NCBI GenBank assembly: GCA_947253595.1 | Contig: CAMXZR010000015.1 | Span: 1-21,693, forward strand | DNA from: an uncultured Olsenella sp. | GTDB taxonomy: Bacteria; Actinomycetota; Coriobacteriia; Coriobacteriales; Atopobiaceae | DNA: 21,693 nucleotides | Reading direction: 5' to 3' | Position numbers and translations under genes: made by a program | Shown here: positions 1 through 6,619 of the stretch, in pieces | Layout of the letters: every line of letters begins with the position of its first letter | Position numbering within the stretch: position 1 is the first letter of the stretch | The notes under the pieces: model-generated | Told to the model about the DNA's origin: nothing | The model's input: only the letters and a program-made list of their open reading frames with translations | Database searches by the model: none

Positions 1-1115
1 ACCAGAAGATCTCCCATGCGCTCGGTCCCCACGCGCAGCTCGTCGGGCGTGGACTCGTCCGCGAGGTCGGGGGTGCGCCAGCCGGCTGCCAGCACGTCCT
101 CCACGGCACCCGCGACGGCGTCCGCCGCCTCGTCCATCCCAAAGCTGTAACGGAGCATGAGCTCCACCGAGAGGACCTGCGCGATGGGGTTGGCGATGCC
201 CCGGCCGGCGATGTCCGGCGCCGAGCCATGGCTCGGCTCGTACAGCGCGGTACCGTCTCCCAGAGACGCGCTCGCGAGCATGCCGAGCGACCCCGCGAGC
301 ATGGACGCCTCGTCCGAGAGGATGTCGCCAAAGGTGTTCTCGGTCACCAGGACGTCGAACTGGGAGGGGTTGACGACGAGCTGCATGGCGCAATTGTCCA
401 CCAGCATGTCCTCCCCCTCCACGTCGGGGAACTCCTCGTTGAGGCGGTGGTTGACCTCGCGCCACAGGCGGCTGGTCTCGAGCACGTTGGCCTTGTCGAC
501 GGAGGTGACCACGCCGCTCCTGCGGCCCGCCGCCTCGTAGGCCCAGCGGATGACGCGATCTATCTCGTACTCGCTGTACTCCATGGTGTCGACGGCCCTC
601 TGCCCCGCAGTGCCACCGACGCCCGCGCCCGCGACGTCCTCCTGGCGGCTGTGCTCGCCGAAGTAGAGGCCGCCCGTGAGCTCGCGCACGATCAGCAGGT
701 CGACGCCGTCCAGGCGGTCGGACCTCAGGGGGGAGGCGTCGCGCAGCGCCTCGTAGATGCGCACCGGACGGAGGTTGAGGTAGAGCCCCAGGCTCTTGCG
801 GATGGCGAGGAGCCCCTGCTCGGGCCTGACGGCACCGGGCGTGGTGTCGTTCCACTTGGGCCCACCGACCGCCGCCAGGAGCACTGCGTCTGCCGCGCGG
901 GCAGCGACGAGCGTCTCCTGGGGAAGCGCCGTGCCCCCCTCGCCCGCCTCGCGCGTCGCGTCGATGGCCGCGCCGCCGATGAGCCCGTCCGCGCAGTCGA
1001 ACTCGACGTTGAACGCCTCGCCCACGGCGAGGAGAAGCCGCTTCGCCTGTGCCATGATCTCTGGGCCGATACCGTCGCCGGGAAGGGTGCAGATCCTGTA
1101 CGTCCTCGCTGCCAT
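1..1115 (-). CDS. leuB: 3-isopropylmalate dehydrogenase LeuB (3' end cut by window edge)
   Basis: LeuB oxidises and decarboxylates 3-isopropylmalate to 2-oxoisocaproate with NAD+, the third step of leucine synthesis, in the cytoplasm. The minus-strand translation starts MAARTYRICTLPGDGIGPEI and reads through 371 codons to the window edge without a stop. Family landmarks are visible in order: the N-terminal GDGIGPE, ELTGGLYFG, VDKANVLETSRLWREV, NTFGDILSDEASML, and YEPSHGSAPDIAG followed by GIANP, the NAD-binding segment. The length already equals a full LeuB and the last readable residues are MGDLLV, so probably only a few C-terminal residues are missing. The ATG lies 2 nt after the leuD stop, which indicates one transcript and translational coupling. 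The gene looks intact although leuA and leuC upstream are broken. Confidence 0.95.
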   Translation of the reverse strand, partial: MAARTYRICTLPGDGIGPEIMAQAKRLLLAVGEAFNVEFDCADGLIGGAAIDATREAGEGGTALPQETLVAARAADAVLLAAVGGPKWNDTTPGAVRPEQGLLAIRKSLGLYLNLRPVRIYEALRDASPLRSDRLDGVDLLIVRELTGGLYFGEHSRQEDVAGAGVGGTAGQRAVDTMEYSEYEIDRVIRWAYEAAGRRSGVVTSVDKANVLETSRLWREVNHRLNEEFPDVEGEDMLVDNCAMQLVVNPSQFDVLVTENTFGDILSDEASMLAGSLGMLASASLGDGTALYEPSHGSAPDIAGRGIANPIAQVLSVELMLRYSFGMDEAADAVAGAVEDVLAAGWRTPDLADESTPDELRVGTERMGDLL

Positions 1116-1117
1116 GC

Positions 1118-1627
1118 CTACGCCTCCGCCCTCTTGTCGGAAAGGAGCCTCTTGGTGCGGGCCACCAGGCCCCCCTCGTTGATTATCTCCTGTATGAAGG
1201 GCGGGAACGGCTGGACATGGAAGGTCGCGGCCGTGGTCTCGTCCACGATGGTGCCGGTGTCGGCGTCGACGCTCACCACGTCGCCCTCCGCGATCGCGTC
1301 GCAGGCCTCGGGGCATTCCATGATGGGGAGGCCGATGTTGATGGCGTTGCGGTAGAAGATGCGCGCGAAGCTCTTCGCGATGACCACGCTGACGCCCGCC
1401 GCCTTGATAGCCACCGGGGCGTGCTCGCGCGAGCTGCCGCAGCCGAAGTTCTCGTCCGCCACGATGATGTCGCCGGGGCTCACGCGGCCGACGAAGCTGG
1501 CGTCGAGGTCCTCCAGGCAGTGCCTGGCGAGCTCTGCCGGGTCCGAGGCGTTGAGGTAGCGGGCGGGGATGATAACGTCGGTGTCGACGTCACGCCCATA
1601 GCGAAACACGGTTCCCTTGAACTGCAT
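1118..1627 (-). CDS. leuD: 3-isopropylmalate dehydratase small subunit LeuD
   Basis: LeuD is the small (swivel) subunit of isopropylmalate isomerase, which with LeuC converts 2-isopropylmalate to 3-isopropylmalate. The 169-residue protein starts MQFKGTVFRYGRDVDTDVI and shows the two family signatures, GRDVDTDVIIPARYLN near the N-terminus and FGCGSSREHAP in the middle. The length matches stand-alone bacterial LeuD. The start at 1627 is preceded by a GGAAG-type ribosome binding site. Upstream in-frame codons reach far into the leuA/leuC remnants but are not LeuD-like. The stop is 2 nt before the leuB start. LeuD needs LeuC to work, and the adjacent leuC is only a 3' remnant, so this subunit may lack its partner unless another leuC exists elsewhere. 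Confidence 0.93.
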   Translation of the reverse strand: MQFKGTVFRYGRDVDTDVIIPARYLNASDPAELARHCLEDLDASFVGRVSPGDIIVADENFGCGSSREHAPVAIKAAGVSVVIAKSFARIFYRNAINIGLPIMECPEACDAIAEGDVVSVDADTGTIVDETTAATFHVQPFPPFIQEIINEGGLVARTKRLLSDKRAEA

Positions 1628-1742
1628 GTCTTCCGATCCTTCCGTCACGGGTGAGAGAGGAGAGTGGCGCTCCGTCCGGAGCGGGGCGTGGGGCGGGCGC
1701 CCGACGCCGGCCGGAGCGGGGCGCACGGACGGCGCGCCGAGG

Positions 1743-1946
1743 CTAGCCCAGGTCGCCCGGCAGGGCAATATGGCCGGCGACGGCGCTCGCCGCAGCCACG
1801 GCGGGAGAGGCGAGGTAGACCTCGGAGCTGGGGTCCCCCATCCTGCCCACGAAGTTGCGATTGGTGGACGAGACGCACCTCTCGCCCGCCGCGAGGATGC
1901 CCATGTAGCCGCCCAGGCAGGGCCCGCAGGTGGGCGTGGAGACCAG
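1743..1946 (-). pseudogene. leuC: leuC 3' remnant (isopropylmalate dehydratase large subunit, last 67 codons)
   Basis: Only the C-terminus of the large subunit of isopropylmalate isomerase is present. In the frame beginning at 1946 the minus strand reads LVSTPTCGPCLGGYMGIL, then AAGERCVSSTNRNFVGRMG, then SEVYLASPAVAAASAVAGHI, and ends with a TAG stop. This is typical of LeuC C-termini: the CGPC pair supplies two of the three cysteine ligands of the 4Fe-4S cluster, followed by the STTNRNF-like and EVYLASP motifs. About 350 upstream codons of a normal protein of roughly 420 residues are absent, including the first cluster cysteine. The fragment has no start codon or ribosome binding site of its own; the bases directly upstream are leuA codons in a different frame. 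The remnant ends 115 nt before leuD, which fits an ancestral leuA-leuC-leuD-leuB order. Confidence 0.88.
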
Positions 1947-1947
1947 T

Positions 1948-2439
1948 CGCTCCGGCGTTGACGACCGCCTGTATCACGCGGATGAGGAAGGCCTGGTCGG
2001 AGCGGCCTGCGTCCTCGGCATAGAACTCGACGTCCTCCACGTAGCGCTTGGCGTACTCGACGCAGTGGATGGCCCTCTCGACGCACTCGTCCTCGCTTAT
2101 GCGCAGCTTGTCCCGCAGGTGGCTGGGAGAGACGCCCAGGCCCGTGTGGATGCGGGGACGCCGCGCACACCTCAGGGCCTCCGCCGCGCGGTCGATGTCC
2201 TTGTCCACCGCGCGGGTGAGGCCGCACACGATGGCGTCGTCGCCCGCAAGGCGGCCGACCTCCTGCACGGAGCGGAAGTCGCCGGGGCTCGATATGGGAA
2301 AGCCCGCCTCGATGACGTCCACGCCCATGCGAATGAGCTGCTGGGCGATGACGAGCTTCTCCTCCGTGTTCATGGAGGCGCCGGGAGACTGTTCGCCGTC
2401 GCGCAGGGTGGTGTCGAAGATGTCGATCTTGCGTGTCAT
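1948..2439 (-). pseudogene. leuA: leuA 5' remnant (2-isopropylmalate synthase, first 164 codons)
   Basis: 2-Isopropylmalate synthase condenses acetyl-CoA with 2-oxoisovalerate, the committed step of leucine synthesis. The ATG at 2439 has a strong GGGGGAG ribosome binding site and opens MTRKIDIFDTTLRDGEQSPG, the classical substrate and metal site of the family, followed by VIEAGFPISSPGDF and HTGLGVSPSHL. The match stays good to FLIRVIQAVVNAGA at codon 164, where a normal enzyme would continue into the VVNIPDTVGYT region and the HxH metal ligands. Instead the DNA switches into leuC sequence in another frame. Ribosomes staying in the leuA frame would add about 100 arginine- and glycine-rich residues and stop near 1645. 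A normal LeuA has about 500 residues, so the barrel is incomplete and the regulatory domain is missing; no activity is expected. Confidence 0.9.
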
Positions 2440-2509
2440 GGGCTGCTCCCCCTGATCTGTCTTGGGCTCCCCGATCTGGCGGACCCTCCCGCCGCGTCGG
2501 GCCTCCGGT

Positions 2510-2532
2510 GCGCCGCCCACGTCGTGGGGCGC
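2510..2532 (-). other. Stable hairpin in the leu leader RNA
   Basis: Between the leader-peptide stop and the leuA start the RNA can form a GC-rich hairpin with arms GCGCCCCAC and GTGGGCGGCGC around a GAC loop. Further upstream, around 2641-2662, GCCCC can pair with GGGGC, and the same GGGG can instead pair with a CCCC just downstream, so alternative pairings exist. No U-run follows any of these hairpins, so they are not canonical intrinsic terminators. A role in attenuation is inference from position only. Confidence 0.35.
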
Positions 2533-2667
2533 AGACGTTCCCTTTTCGTTGCTGCGATGGTGCGTTAGGTGGAGACGCGTGGCATGCGCGGACCATCTCG
2601 TGGACGACATGCGGGGGTATGCGCGCGAGGCAGGTGGGGACGTCCGCCCCAGGTCGGGGCCTGTGCG

Positions 2668-2778
2668 CTAGGCTAGGAGCAGAATGCCTAGGGAGGAGGG
2701 GCAGGAAATGGAGATGACGATGCGCCCGCGCATGAGCGTGCGGGCAATCTCCTCGTCTATCATCTCTGCCTTCGACAC
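2668..2778 (-). CDS. Candidate leucine-operon leader peptide (36 aa)
   Basis: A short open frame lies upstream of leuA on the same strand, ending 228 nt before its ATG. The likely start is GTG at 2778 with a GAGGAG ribosome binding site 7 nt away; an internal ATG at 2763 is the alternative. The peptide contains an Ile/Val run, RIVISIS, and ends LGILLLA just before a TAG stop. The four leucine codons of this tail are CTA, CTG, CTC and CTA, although CTA is rare in this GC-rich DNA, where leuB and leuD use mostly CTC and CTG. Leucine-rich leader peptides that sense charged tRNA-Leu upstream of leuA are known in other bacteria, including actinobacteria. I infer the same role here. No clear downstream intrinsic terminator is visible, so the mechanism is open. 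Confidence 0.6.
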   Translation of the reverse strand: MSKAEMIDEEIARTLMRGRIVISISCPSSLGILLLA

Positions 2779-3009
2779 CAATGGTCTCCTCGCGACTGCC
2801 GGCCCCCTTGCGTGGGGCCAGGCGACTGGATTCAGTCTCGCATAGGCGGGGTGGGGCGGCGGCACGGGACGGAAGGCGGTGTCAGGGACGTAACATTCTG
2901 GGCACGCGACCGGCACGCCGTCGGAATGTCAGCTTTTCTCGCCTGGTTCGTATTGCTGATAGACGGTTCCGTCGAAGACCGGGACAAGATGACGGCGAGG
3001 GGAGGTCCC
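2779..3009. other. Divergent promoter region between the leu operon and the sigma factor gene
   Basis: This stretch separates the leu leader peptide (minus strand) from the sigma factor gene (plus strand) and must hold both promoters. I see no clear -35/-10 pair on either strand. An inverted repeat, acattc and gaatgt about 27 nt apart, lies around 2894-2932 and could be a regulatory site, but the evidence is weak. No supported gene lies here. Confidence 0.3.
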
Positions 3010-3543
3010 ATGAGGGCAAGGCCCCGCAGGGGCGAGGAGCGCGAGCGAGAGGTCCAGAGGGAGGCCAGGCGCGTCGTCGACGCCTATTCGGACACGATCC
3101 TGCGCCTGGCCATGAGCTACCTGCACTCCCTGCAGGACGGCGAGGACGTCTGCCAGACCATCCTGTTCAGGCTGCTCTGCCACGAGGTCGCGTTCCAGAG
3201 CCCCGAGCACGAGCGGGCCTGGGTCATACGCTGCACCATCAACGCCTGCAAGGACCTGATGAGGAGCGCGGGGCGCAAGCGCCTGGTCCCGCTGGACTCC
3301 GTGGCGGAGCCCATGGCCGTGGAGGCGGAGGAGCCAGACCGGTTCGACGAGCTGCTGCAGGCGGTGAGGGAGCTGCCCGAGGCCTACCGGCTTGCGGTGC
3401 ACCTGCGCTACCTGGAGGGCTACGACATCGCGCAGATCGCGGCGCTCACCGATGACAGCACGGCAGCCGTGACCAAGCGCCTGAGCCGCGCCCGCCAGAT
3501 GCTGAGAAACAGATTGGGGGAGCAAGATGAACGAGCTGTTTGA
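3010..3543 (+). CDS. ECF-type RNA polymerase sigma factor
   Basis: This 177-residue protein has the two-domain build of ECF sigma factors, which direct RNA polymerase to stress-specific promoters. Region 2 covers about residues 22-60 (AYSDTILRLAMSYLHSLQDG, then EDVCQTILFRLL). Region 4 occupies the C-terminus, with the ELPEAYRLAVHLRYLEGYD segment and the helix-turn-helix around IAQIAALTDDSTAAVTKRLS. I chose the ATG at 3010 because a GGGGAGG ribosome binding site sits just upstream and region 2 follows at normal spacing; the frame is open back to 2812, but that extension is not sigma-like. The 3' end overlaps the next gene by 17 nt, so the two are co-translated. That partner, a membrane DUF4179-type protein, is the probable anti-sigma factor. 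The regulon cannot be read from the sequence. Confidence 0.9.
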   Translation: MRARPRRGEEREREVQREARRVVDAYSDTILRLAMSYLHSLQDGEDVCQTILFRLLCHEVAFQSPEHERAWVIRCTINACKDLMRSAGRKRLVPLDSVAEPMAVEAEEPDRFDELLQAVRELPEAYRLAVHLRYLEGYDIAQIAALTDDSTAAVTKRLSRARQMLRNRLGEQDERAV

Positions 3544-4639
3544 CGACTACGCCGAGGGCATGAGGAAGCTCTCGCTCTCTGAGGGACAGAAGGCACGCAT
3601 GGCAAAGCGACTGGCCCAGGACGTCCTCGCCCTGGACGACGCCGGAGCGCCGGCCGCAGCCCACTCCGCGCGCCGCACGGGACACGGACGCGTCTGGTGG
3701 CGCGTCGCCGCCGCGGCGACAGCGGTGTCGCTCGCCCTGGGGCTGGGCGGGGTGGCCTACGCCAGCGGTGCCCTTGGTGACATCCGAGGGGTCTTCGACG
3801 ACATCTTCGCGGGGGCCCCCGCCTCCACCGAGGTCGTGAACAAGGTGGGCCGCCCCCTCAACGCCACGAGCTCGAGCGGCGGCGTGACCGTGACCGCCGA
3901 CGCCGTCATAGGGGACCGCTCCAACTACGTCGTGGTGCTGAGCCTCGCCAAGGACGACGGCACGCCCTTCGAGGGCCTGAGCGCCACCAAGGATGGCAAG
4001 CTCAACCTCATGTTTGGCACCGACGACGCAGTCGTGGACGGCGCGCGCGGGGCCTACGGCAGCAGCTACTTCTACGACAGTGACCCCAGCGACAACTCCA
4101 TCCAGTACGTGCGGCAGATCTCGCTGACCCAGAGCCAGAGCCTCGTGGGCAAGACCATGCGCATGGGTCTGGAAGACCTCAGGGTCCTCGACGGCACGGG
4201 GGAGCCACGCCAGCTCGTGGGCGGCAGATGGAAGCTCAAGTTCGAGATGGACTACGAGGACAGCTCCGTCGACCTGCCCGCGGGCCAGGCCATACGGCTG
4301 GGCGATATCCAGGGCAGGGTCAGGAGCGCGTCCGTCTCGCCCATCGCCCTCACGCTCGAGTACGAGCTCGACGAGGCGGTGGACCTTCCCGACGAGCCGA
4401 GCGGCAGAGAGAGCGACCAGGCGTCCGCGCGCATGGACCAGCTCATGAACCTGGGCACCATCATGCTGCGGCTGGCTGACGGCACCACCTTCGAGGTCAG
4501 GGATGCCGGGGGCGCCGTCATGGACGTCACGGGCGCGGCATCGACCGTGGTGGAGAAGAGCCTCTTCCTCCCTCAGGCGATCGACACGGACCAGCTGGTC
4601 TCGATCAGCCTGGCGGGAGCCACCATCCCGGTGGCTTAG
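3527..4639 (+). CDS. DUF4179-type membrane protein, probable anti-sigma factor
   Basis: This 370-residue protein starts MNELFDDYAEGMRKLSLSEG, has a short cytoplasmic N-terminus of about 58 residues, one transmembrane helix at about residues 59-79, and a large extracytoplasmic part of about 290 residues. This is the layout of DUF4179 proteins, which are commonly encoded directly after ECF sigma factors in Firmicutes and Coriobacteriia and are thought to hold the sigma factor at the membrane. The outer part has beta-rich stretches such as GGVTVTADAVIGDRSNYVVV. The GGGGGAG ribosome binding site lies inside the 3' end of the sigma gene, and the 17-nt overlap implies coupled synthesis in fixed ratio. 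The family assignment comes from layout and remembered sequence pattern; the anti-sigma role is inferred from context. Confidence 0.75.
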   Translation: MNELFDDYAEGMRKLSLSEGQKARMAKRLAQDVLALDDAGAPAAAHSARRTGHGRVWWRVAAAATAVSLALGLGGVAYASGALGDIRGVFDDIFAGAPASTEVVNKVGRPLNATSSSGGVTVTADAVIGDRSNYVVVLSLAKDDGTPFEGLSATKDGKLNLMFGTDDAVVDGARGAYGSSYFYDSDPSDNSIQYVRQISLTQSQSLVGKTMRMGLEDLRVLDGTGEPRQLVGGRWKLKFEMDYEDSSVDLPAGQAIRLGDIQGRVRSASVSPIALTLEYELDEAVDLPDEPSGRESDQASARMDQLMNLGTIMLRLADGTTFEVRDAGGAVMDVTGAASTVVEKSLFLPQAIDTDQLVSISLAGATIPVA

Positions 4640-4661
4640 CGCTCCGACCCAGGTGAGGTGT

Positions 4662-4691
4662 GCGGGCGGGAGGCGACGTGCCCCCGCCCGC
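4662..4691. terminator. GC-rich hairpin between convergent genes
   Basis: Arms gcgggcggg and cccgcccgc (9 bp) enclose a 12-nt loop in the 67-nt gap between two convergent genes. There is no T-run on either side, so it would be a weak or factor-assisted bidirectional terminator. Confidence 0.5.
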
Positions 4692-4706
4692 CCGTCATGT
4701 CTCCCG

Positions 4707-5942
4707 CTAGAAGATCACACAGGTCAGACTGACGACGCCGTCCTTCCACTCCGCCCTGATGCTGCCCTCGTACTGCTCGCAGATGCGCTGGGCGATGGAG
4801 AGGCCTATGCCGTAGCCCTGCTGGTTGCTGTGCGCCTCGTCGGCGCGGTAGAAGCGCTCGAAGAGGCGCGACCAGTCGCGCGGACCTCCCTGGGCGTAGC
4901 TGTTCGAGACCACGATCCTCGCGCCCCGCCTCCGCCGTCCCGAGAGCGCCGCCCGACGCACGGGGGTCACCGCGACCCGGATGCTCCCGCCCTCGTCGCA
5001 GTACTTGCAGGCATTGTCCACCAGGAGGCGGACGAGCTGCGTCAGACGGTCAACGTCGGCGAGGGCCCTGACCTCGGAGCCAAGCTCGCTCGAGATGGAG
5101 ATGCCGCGCTGCCGCGCCACCGACTCGAAGGGCTCCATGGCATCGCGGGCGACTGCGGCGACGTCTACCTCCTGGAGCTCCTGCGAGTCCGCCCTCTCGT
5201 CGGCGCGGGCTATCTCGACCAGGTTCTTGACCAGCCCGTCCAGGTAGTCGACCTGCCGCAGGGTCGAGCTGGTCCACTCCCCCTCGCCGTTCAGCGCCTC
5301 GAGTATCTCCGTGTTCGCGCGGATTACGGCAAGCGGGGTCTTGAGCTCGTGGCTCGCGTTGGTCACGAACTCGCCCTGGCGTCGTGCCGCCTCGAGCTCG
5401 GGCCTGATGGCGCGACGCGAGAGGAACCACACGATCACGAACGAAAGCAGCAGCCCCGCCGCCAGGAAGTCCAGGGTGAGGGAGAGGACCTCCCTCCCCT
5501 CCCCCAGCTCCACCTTGCCGTCCACGAAGGCCACGGAGTGGCTTCCGCCCCCGGCGTCCTCCACCTTGTAGTAGTAGTCGCCGATGGAGCCCGAGCGAAT
5601 GGGCGAGTGGACGACCGCCCAAGCGAGCTCCTGGGCAGTCTGGACGTCCATCTGATTGTCATGCCCGCCCACGAAGGAGGTCAGCCCGTCCTCGCCGTCC
5701 AGCGTCACGAGGAAGTAGCGCAGCGCGTGCTGGGAGCTGACGAGCGCGTCGCCCTCGACGGACTCCGAGAGCTCGCCCCTCCCCCGGATGACGGCATCGA
5801 GCACGCTGTCCATGCGCGACTGGGCAAGCGTGATGTACGCGCCGTTGACCAAGACGGCGATGAGGAGCATGACCATGAAGAAGGCCGCGAGCATGATGGC
5901 GATGATCTTGACCCGCAGCCGCTGTATGGCACGCGCTCCCAT
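4707..5942 (-). CDS. Membrane sensor histidine kinase
   Basis: This 411-residue two-component sensor has a first membrane helix at residues 11-37, an extracytoplasmic sensor region of about 115 residues with no recognised domain, a second helix at about 154-174, and a cytoplasmic kinase core. The phosphorylated histidine is H198 in NASHELKTPLAVIRANTEIL. The N-box is LVRLLVDNACKYCDEGGSI and the G2-like box is QQGYGIGLSIAQRICEQYEG. The usual DxGxG G1 box is replaced by IVVSNSYAQGGP, a variant also seen in some Gram-positive kinases. I chose the ATG at 5942 (MGARAIQRL) because an AGGGG site precedes it and it lies 8 nt after the response regulator stop; the frame is open to 5990, but that adds only arginine-rich residues overlapping the regulator. 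It is the last gene of a three-gene operon. Confidence 0.92.
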   Translation of the reverse strand: MGARAIQRLRVKIIAIMLAAFFMVMLLIAVLVNGAYITLAQSRMDSVLDAVIRGRGELSESVEGDALVSSQHALRYFLVTLDGEDGLTSFVGGHDNQMDVQTAQELAWAVVHSPIRSGSIGDYYYKVEDAGGGSHSVAFVDGKVELGEGREVLSLTLDFLAAGLLLSFVIVWFLSRRAIRPELEAARRQGEFVTNASHELKTPLAVIRANTEILEALNGEGEWTSSTLRQVDYLDGLVKNLVEIARADERADSQELQEVDVAAVARDAMEPFESVARQRGISISSELGSEVRALADVDRLTQLVRLLVDNACKYCDEGGSIRVAVTPVRRAALSGRRRRGARIVVSNSYAQGGPRDWSRLFERFYRADEAHSNQQGYGIGLSIAQRICEQYEGSIRAEWKDGVVSLTCVIF

Positions 5943-5950
5943 CGCCGCCC

Positions 5951-6619
5951 CTACTCCGCGCAAATCCGGTAGGCGCCGTCCCCTTCGCACGCGATGGTGG
6001 CCCTTGATGCCACCGAGGCGAGCTTGGCGCGCAGGTACGATACGTAGAGCGCGAGGGTGTCCTCATTCGCCTCCTCCTCGCCCTCCCAGACGCGACCCAG
6101 GATAAAGTCGGGGCCAAGGGGCCGGTCGGCGTTGAGCACGAACAGCTGCAGGAGCTCCATCTCCTTGACGGAGAGGCGCACCGTGTTCTCGGCCGAGAGC
6201 TCGAAGCTGTCCGCCTTGAGGCGCAGGTCGGCGTAACTGAGGTCGCGGGAGGAGTAGTCGGAGCGACGTTTGGTCATGGCGCGCACGCGCGCGAGGAGCT
6301 CGCGCATGGCGAAGGGCTTGGGAAGGTAGTCGTCCGCACCGGCGTCGAGCCCTGCCACGCGGTCGTCCACCTGGGCCTTCGCCGTGAGCAGTAGCACCGG
6401 GGTGACCACGCCGCGACTCCGCATCTCGGCCAGGGCGGCAAGCCCGTCCATGCGCGGCATCATGATGTCCAGGATGATCGCGTCGAAGCTCTGGGACATG
6501 ACCGCCTCGAGGGCCTCCTGCCCGTCGTATGCGGGAACCACCTCGTAGCCGTTCTGCTCCAGGATGACCTGGAGCGCGCGGTTGAGGTCACGCGTGTCGT
6601 CCGCAACCAGGAGCCTCAT
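5951..6619 (-). CDS. OmpR/PhoB-family response regulator
   Basis: This 222-residue cytoplasmic regulator has a receiver domain at residues 1-118 and a winged-helix DNA-binding domain from about 125 to the end. Receiver residues are all present: the acidic pair D7-D8, phospho-acceptor D51 in ILDIMMPRMDG, T79 and K101 in LPKPF. The DNA-binding half shows LSVKEMELLQLFVLNADRPL, the recognition-helix region ending in DTLALYVSYLRAKL, and a C-terminal wing GDGAYRICAE. The start ATG at 6619 overlaps the stop of the alarmone synthetase by ATGA, and the synthetase's 3' end supplies the GGAGGAG ribosome binding site. It should be phosphorylated by the kinase encoded immediately downstream. Target promoters are unknown. 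Confidence 0.95.
   Translation of the reverse strand: MRLLVADDTRDLNRALQVILEQNGYEVVPAYDGQEALEAVMSQSFDAIILDIMMPRMDGLAALAEMRSRGVVTPVLLLTAKAQVDDRVAGLDAGADDYLPKPFAMRELLARVRAMTKRRSDYSSRDLSYADLRLKADSFELSAENTVRLSVKEMELLQLFVLNADRPLGPDFILGRVWEGEEEANEDTLALYVSYLRAKLASVASRATIACEGDGAYRICAE

Noticed and set aside
228..1355. A 375-codon plus-strand frame antisense to leuB
   Set aside because: The opposite strand encodes clear LeuB and LeuD; this frame is a shadow.
2440..2610. Longer in-frame start for leuA
   Set aside because: The family N-terminus begins at the ATG at 2439 with a strong ribosome binding site; the extension resembles no LeuA.
2440..2760. T-box riboswitch upstream of leuA
   Set aside because: I could not find the conserved T-box bulge sequence or a specifier stem; a leader peptide explains the region better.
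2708..2845. A 45-codon plus-strand frame with a strong AGGAGG-like site
   Set aside because: It lies antisense to the leucine leader peptide, whose Pro-Ser-Ser codons create the apparent site; no known protein pattern. It is possible but less likely than the leader.
2890..3000. Autoregulated ECF promoter upstream of the sigma gene
   Set aside because: No convincing -35/-10 pair could be fixed; the short inverted repeat is too weak to name.
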